Source: Holophagaceae bacterium UBA706 (GTDB lineage Bacteria > Acidobacteriota > Holophagae > Holophagales > Holophagaceae). From it: DNA of 8,653 bases. Of the stretch, positions 5,623 through 8,653 are shown piece by piece (within the stretch, counting starts at the first letter, position 1; each line of letters starts with the position of its first letter). The notes under the pieces were generated by a model, which was not told the origin of the DNA, ran no database searches, and saw only the letters and a program-made list of their open reading frames with translations. The stretch spans positions 1-8,653 of the forward strand of contig DBME01000201.1 in the NCBI GenBank assembly GCA_002298155.1. Reading direction: 5' to 3'. A program made the position numbers and the translations under genes.

Positions 5623-6593
5623 ATTTCCGCCGCCACCATCGCGGGGTCCAGGTCCTCCAGGCACTGCCTGCGCTGGCACTGGCGTTCGCGGCAGGGGGAG
5701 CATTCGACGCCGGTGCGCAGGATCACGCCGGACCCCGTGGGCAGGCCGGCCACCACGGGGTCCGAGCCGCCGTAGACGCCCACCGCCCGGACTCCCAGGA
5801 CCACCGCCAGGTGCAGCAGGCCCGTGTCGGGGGCCACGACTTGGCCGGCCTGGCGCAGGGCGGAGGCCAGCTGCCACAGGCCCATGGGCGGCAGGGCTTC
5901 CACGCCGGTGGCGCCGGGGAGCCAGGACCTCAGGTCGGCCTCCTCGGGGCCCAAGGACCAGCGCAGCTGGCAGCGGTCCTTCAGGGCCTCCGCCAGGGTC
6001 AGCCAATGGCGCAGGGGCCAGCGCTTGATGGCGCCGCGCCGGGAGGCGCCGGGCACCAGCACCACCCGGGGCCGGCCGTCCTCGGCCCACACGGGACCGG
6101 GATCGGGGAGGACGACGTCCTTCAGGGCGGGACGGAAGCGGTCCAGGCCGGGCACGCCCCGGCTGGCTCCGAAGGCTCCGGCCAGGCCCAGGGCCTGGTC
6201 GTAGCGGGTCTGGCGCTTGAACGGGAGGGGGTGGGTCTGGAGGAAGCCGGCGCCTTCGCGGGCCAGGCCGTCGCCCCAACGCTCGGCGATGTCCGCCAGC
6301 CAGGGCACGGTGGCCGATTTCAGGATCCCGTGGAAGTCCAGGGCCACGTCGGCGCCCCGCACTTCGCCGGCGACCCGCCGCAGCTCGCCCAGGGCGGACC
6401 AGGGGCGCCCCAGGCTGGCCCGGCGCACCACCACCGGCTCCAGCCAGGGCAGCGGCTCCAGGAGGAAGGCGTGGCGGTCCTCCACCACGGCCTGGAAACG
6501 GGCCTCGGGAAAGGCCGTGCGGAGGTTGGACCAGGCCGGAAGGACCCGGAGCACGTCCCCCAGGGCTGATAGTCGGAGCAGGCAAATGCGCAT
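5619..6593 (-). CDS. Glycosyltransferase family 9, heptosyltransferase-like
   Basis: The product is 324 aa, the normal length for WaaC/WaaF/WaaQ-type enzymes, from ATG at 6593. The N-terminus MRICLLRLSALGDVLRVLP is the family start, with Gly12 and Asp13 (Asp13 matches the catalytic Asp of E. coli WaaC). VVLVPGASRRGAIKRWPLRHW (about residues 174-194) is the donor-site GASxxxKRWP motif. APDTGLLHLAVVLGVRAVGVYGGSDP (from about 254) is the C-terminal nucleotide-sugar motif, with Asp256, Thr257, Gly258 and His261. The end carries four cysteines (C298, C301, C306, C311; C-x2-C-x4-C-x4-C), common in GT9 proteins and possibly structural or metal binding. It would transfer heptose, or a related sugar from an NDP donor, to lipopolysaccharide core at the inner face of the membrane. 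The exact acceptor cannot be told, and no other LPS gene is visible nearby. No proper Shine-Dalgarno precedes the start. Its TAG stop shares CTAG with the cysS stop. Confidence 0.93.
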   Translation of the reverse strand: MRICLLRLSALGDVLRVLPAWSNLRTAFPEARFQAVVEDRHAFLLEPLPWLEPVVVRRASLGRPWSALGELRRVAGEVRGADVALDFHGILKSATVPWLADIAERWGDGLAREGAGFLQTHPLPFKRQTRYDQALGLAGAFGASRGVPGLDRFRPALKDVVLPDPGPVWAEDGRPRVVLVPGASRRGAIKRWPLRHWLTLAEALKDRCQLRWSLGPEEADLRSWLPGATGVEALPPMGLWQLASALRQAGQVVAPDTGLLHLAVVLGVRAVGVYGGSDPVVAGLPTGSGVILRTGVECSPCRERQCQRRQCLEDLDPAMVAAEI

Positions 6594-6600
6594 GGTGGGG

Positions 6601-6606
6601 ATTCTA
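6601..6606 (-). promoter_or_regulatory. Candidate -10 box (TAGAAT) directly upstream of the GT9 start
   Basis: On the minus strand TAGAAT matches the sigma70 -10 consensus TATAAT at 5 of 6 positions. It is followed by seven bases (CCCCACC) and then the ATG. Transcription from this box would start at or within a base or two of the ATG, giving a leaderless or almost leaderless mRNA. This fits the absence of a Shine-Dalgarno. The corresponding -35 position (GCCACC at 17-base spacing) does not resemble TTGACA, so the call rests on the -10 box alone. Confidence 0.35.
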
Positions 6607-6720
6607 CTACCTGCCGACCCCGGGTGGCCGCTCGCCGATTCCGTCCCTTCGCCGGCCGATTGGGACGCCCCCCCGCGGGCCCTGGGGATACGCTTAGATC
6701 AGGTCCTCCCAGGAGCATCC

Positions 6721-7641
6721 GTGTCCGAAATCAACGCCTACCTCCATGCCCTGCGTGTCTCCCTGGCCGGCAGCGACCCTGCCCTGATCCAGGACGCCCT
6801 CTCGGAGACCGAGACCCGCTTCCGGCGCCAGCGGGAGCACCTGGCCTGGGCGGAGCCCCTGCTTTCGGGGCCCGAGGCGGTGGCCCGCATCCTGGGCGAA
6901 CTCGGGGACCCCGGGACCCTGGCCGAGACCTACCGGCAGCGGGAACGCATCGTCGCCGACGCCCTGGGCCCGGTGGCGCCGGCGCTCCCGGCCCCCGGCG
7001 AGGCCCCGGAACCCCCGGCCCCCCCGAGGCCCTGGCCCTCCTTCTTCGGGGTCTTCGTGGACGCCAAGGCCTACACGTCCCTGGTCTACCTCCTGGCGGG
7101 GTTCTTCACCGGGATCTTCTACTTCACCTGGACCGTCACCGGCCTCTCCCTTTCGGCGGGCCTGCTCCTCATGATCATCGGCATCCCGGTCCTGGTGCTC
7201 TTCCTGGGTTCCGTGCGCGCCCTGGGCCTGGGCGAGGGCCGCCTCGTGGAGGCCCTCCTCGATGTGCGGATGCCCCGCAGGCCCCCGCTCCTGCCCGAGG
7301 GCACCGGCTGGCTCAACCGCCTCACGAACCTGTTCACGGACTCCTACACCTGGAAATGCATCGTCTACCTGCTCTTCCATTTCCCCCTGGCCCTGACCTC
7401 CTTCCTCATCGTGTTCACGGCCATCGTCATCTCCCTCTCCCTGGTGGCGGCGCCCCTGACCACGCTGGTCTGGCACCTCCCTGTCGCGGTGGGTTGGGAC
7501 CAGGAATATTTCCTCCCCGTCTGGCTGGCCTGCATCCTGCCCGTGGGCGGCATCCTGGGCCTGGCCGGCACCCTCCACCTGGGGCTGGCCCTGGGCAGGC
7601 TCCATGGCGGTCTGGCCCGGGTCATGCTGGTCCGGCGCTGA
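6721..7641 (+). CDS. HAAS/DUF1700-like domain fused to Putative_sensor-type membrane domain
   Basis: The product is 306 aa from GTG at 6721, chosen because AGGAG at 6711-6715 lies 5 bases upstream and the N-terminal domain begins there. Residues about 1-78 are helical and read YLHALRVSLAG, then IQDALSETETRFRRQREH, then GPEAVARILGELGDPGTLAETYR. This is the layout of HAAS/DUF1700 domains (helices ending in a xxLGxPxxLAxxY motif). A Pro/Ala linker follows (about 84-107). The membrane part starts with KAYTSLVYLLAGFFTGIFYF (about TM 119-141), a second TM (about 145-165) and EGRLVEALLDVRMP. It then has a long hydrophobic segment from Trp211 to about 245 and a last TM near 265-290, resembling the Putative_sensor family known from histidine kinases. 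No kinase or output domain is present. A signalling role is inferred from domain relatives only, and domain names are from memory. Confidence 0.75.
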   Translation: MSEINAYLHALRVSLAGSDPALIQDALSETETRFRRQREHLAWAEPLLSGPEAVARILGELGDPGTLAETYRQRERIVADALGPVAPALPAPGEAPEPPAPPRPWPSFFGVFVDAKAYTSLVYLLAGFFTGIFYFTWTVTGLSLSAGLLLMIIGIPVLVLFLGSVRALGLGEGRLVEALLDVRMPRRPPLLPEGTGWLNRLTNLFTDSYTWKCIVYLLFHFPLALTSFLIVFTAIVISLSLVAAPLTTLVWHLPVAVGWDQEYFLPVWLACILPVGGILGLAGTLHLGLALGRLHGGLARVMLVRR

Positions 7642-7668
7642 GAGCGCATCTCACCGGAGGGACCCGGA

Positions 7669-7705
7669 AGCCTTTGCGCATTTGGTCATAGCTTTCAGCC
7701 TTTGC
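7669..7705 (+). repeat. Two direct copies of AGCCTTTGC, 28 bases apart
   Basis: AGCCTTTGC occurs at 7669-7677 and again at 7697-7705, a 28-base period, just upstream of and overlapping the candidate -35 box of the next gene. Direct nine-base repeats at a promoter can be regulator binding sites. One pair in a short spacer may also be chance. Confidence 0.3.
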
Positions 7706-7730
7706 AAAACCGCCCCCTCGGCCTGACAAT
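7702..7730 (+). promoter_or_regulatory. Candidate sigma70 promoter for the secreted TPR-like gene
   Basis: TTGCAA at 7702-7707 and GACAAT at 7725-7730 are separated by exactly 17 bases. Each matches its consensus (TTGACA, TATAAT) at 4 of 6 positions. Transcription would start near 7737, leaving a leader of about 24 bases that contains the ribosome binding site AAGGGG (7747-7752), 8 bases before the ATG at 7761. The surrounding 119-base spacer is locally less GC-rich than the genes, as expected for a promoter. Confidence 0.4.
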
Positions 7731-7760
7731 TGAAAACGGAACCATGAAGGGGCAAAACAC

Positions 7761-8639
7761 ATGCGCATTCTCACAGGCTCGGCCATCACGCTGCTCTGCA
7801 TCCCGGCGGTCATCGCCCAGGCGCCCGCCGCCGCTCCGACCATCGGCCAGCGCCTAGCGGCCGAACGGCCTGAGATCATCAAGATGATGGACGCCTTCGA
7901 CTACGCCGGCGCCCAGGCCCGGGCCGAGGCCCTCCTGCCCGCCACCAAGCCTGTCTTCGACAAGTCCTCCGTCAACGCCCTGCATTTCAGCACCCGCAAC
8001 TTTGTGGACATCTGCCAGGTCTACTTCCTGGCCTTCCAGTGCGCCGATGCCAACGGCCAGTGGGAAAAGGGCCTCGAGTACCTGAACAAGGCCCTCGAGA
8101 CGGCCCAGGAGAACGTCAACGAAGGCAAGGCCGGCCTGACCGAACAGCGCGACTACTACACCAAGAAGGCCGCGGCCTTCAAGGCTCTCATCGACCGCAA
8201 CGCCGATGCCATCCAGGCCCTCCACGCCAAGGCCAAGCTCGAGGATTACGAGGAAGGCAACATGGCGACGGTCAAGGCCTGGGAGAAGGAAATGGCCGAG
8301 GGCGACAAGTGGGCCAAGTTCTTCCAGTACGACATCGACCTGGCCGCCCGGACCGTGGACGATTTCACCCGTTTCGTGGGCATCCAGGACAAGAAGATCA
8401 AGGACCAGATCGCCGACATCGACGCCTACAAGCCCCACCCCGGCAACAAGATCAAGTGGGTCGACGCCGTGATCTCCAACAAGGCCTACCTCGAGGCCTA
8501 CACGGAAAAGGCCGACAAGGTCGCCCTCCTGCACCGCCTGATGGTCCTGGACCCCGAGAACACCAAGGTCCCCGACAAGCTGGACGTGATCCTGGGCAAG
8601 GCCCCCGTGGAGCGCGCCACCCCCAAGAAGCACAAGTAG
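7761..8639 (+). CDS. Secreted helical, TPR-like protein of unknown function
   Basis: The product is 292 aa from ATG at 7761, with AAGGGG 8 bases upstream. A Sec signal peptide is clear (MRILTGSAITLLCIPAVIA, likely cut after Ala19 before QAPAAAP). The mature protein is almost all helix by composition (Ala, Lys, Glu, Leu, with few Gly). It contains TPR-like helix pairs, most evident in FLAFQCADANGQWEKGLEYL then NKALETAQENVNEGKAGL (about residues 90-126), where NGQWEKGLEYLNKALE has the W/G/Y/A spacing of a TPR. Further helices run KAAAFKALIDRNADAIQALH and NMATVKAWEKEMAEGDKWAK. The protein ends in a basic tail (ATPKKHK). No catalytic motif is visible. A periplasmic scaffolding or binding role is possible but unproven. 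It appears to have its own promoter. Only 14 bases follow its TAG in the window, and no terminator can be judged. Confidence 0.8.
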   Translation: MRILTGSAITLLCIPAVIAQAPAAAPTIGQRLAAERPEIIKMMDAFDYAGAQARAEALLPATKPVFDKSSVNALHFSTRNFVDICQVYFLAFQCADANGQWEKGLEYLNKALETAQENVNEGKAGLTEQRDYYTKKAAAFKALIDRNADAIQALHAKAKLEDYEEGNMATVKAWEKEMAEGDKWAKFFQYDIDLAARTVDDFTRFVGIQDKKIKDQIADIDAYKPHPGNKIKWVDAVISNKAYLEAYTEKADKVALLHRLMVLDPENTKVPDKLDVILGKAPVERATPKKHK

Positions 8640-8653
8640 GCCTTCCCGCCTTC

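Noticed and set aside
4959..6569. A 536-codon plus-strand open frame across the end of cysS and all of the GT9 gene.
   Set aside because: The translation is repetitive Gly/Arg/Gln/Pro with no recognisable domain. It overlaps two genes with clear family motifs and is a by-product of third-position GC bias.
6217..6720. Upstream extension of the HAAS/sensor gene frame to 6217.
   Set aside because: The added residues run antisense through the GT9 gene and are Ser/Arg-rich noise. GTG at 6721 has AGGAG at proper spacing.
7635..7647. GCGCT-GAG-AGCGC hairpin over the stop of the HAAS/sensor gene as a terminator.
   Set aside because: The stem is only 5 bp and no T-run follows, so intrinsic termination is not supported.
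1..8653. CRISPR array, tRNA, insertion sequence, integrase or toxin-antitoxin system.
   Set aside because: I saw no regularly spaced repeats, cloverleaf-like segment, transposase motifs, terminal inverted repeats or paired small toxin-like frames anywhere in the window.

Overview
This is an ordinary-looking chromosomal stretch from a GC-rich Gram-negative (diderm) bacterium. The diderm reading rests on a type IV pilin-like protein, two outer-membrane beta-barrels, a lipoprotein with a lipobox, and a heptosyltransferase-type GT9 enzyme. Gene content and composition remind me of Acidobacteriota class Holophagae (Geothrix/Holophaga relatives). That placement is recollection-based inference, and other GC-rich diderms such as Myxococcota are possible. 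I see no tRNA, rRNA, CRISPR array, insertion sequence, integrase or phage gene.

Layout. (1) 1-289, minus: the 5' part of a type IV pilin/pseudopilin gene running off the left edge. (2) 290-592: a non-coding, partly AT-rich spacer between divergent genes. (3) 593-1201, plus: a small outer-membrane beta-barrel. It meets tail to tail, with no intervening base, an operon on the minus strand (2754 to 1202) made of a lipoprotein and a second beta-barrel. (4) 2866-3276, minus: a secreted single-domain thioredoxin-fold protein with a CGWC site. (5) 3408-5622, plus: a tight three-gene cluster of a small secreted protein with a YvlB/LiaX-like C-terminal domain, a YbgC/4HBT acyl-CoA thioesterase and cysteinyl-tRNA synthetase (cysS). 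(6) 5619-6593, minus: a GT9 heptosyltransferase-like glycosyltransferase that shares a CTAG stop with cysS. (7) 6721-7641, plus: a membrane protein joining a HAAS/DUF1700-like helical domain to a Putative_sensor-type membrane domain. (8) 7761-8639, plus: a secreted, helical, TPR-like protein.

Most products are cell-envelope proteins: pilin, barrels, lipoprotein, periplasmic thioredoxin, GT9 and sensor. The cysS/thioesterase pair is housekeeping. Nothing ties the whole window into one pathway. I found no convincing undescribed defence, mobile or RNA system. The items most worth a second look are the lipoprotein/beta-barrel pair, the HAAS-plus-sensor fusion, the exported YvlB/LiaX-like domain, the two zero-gap convergent gene ends, and a possible leaderless start for the GT9 gene.
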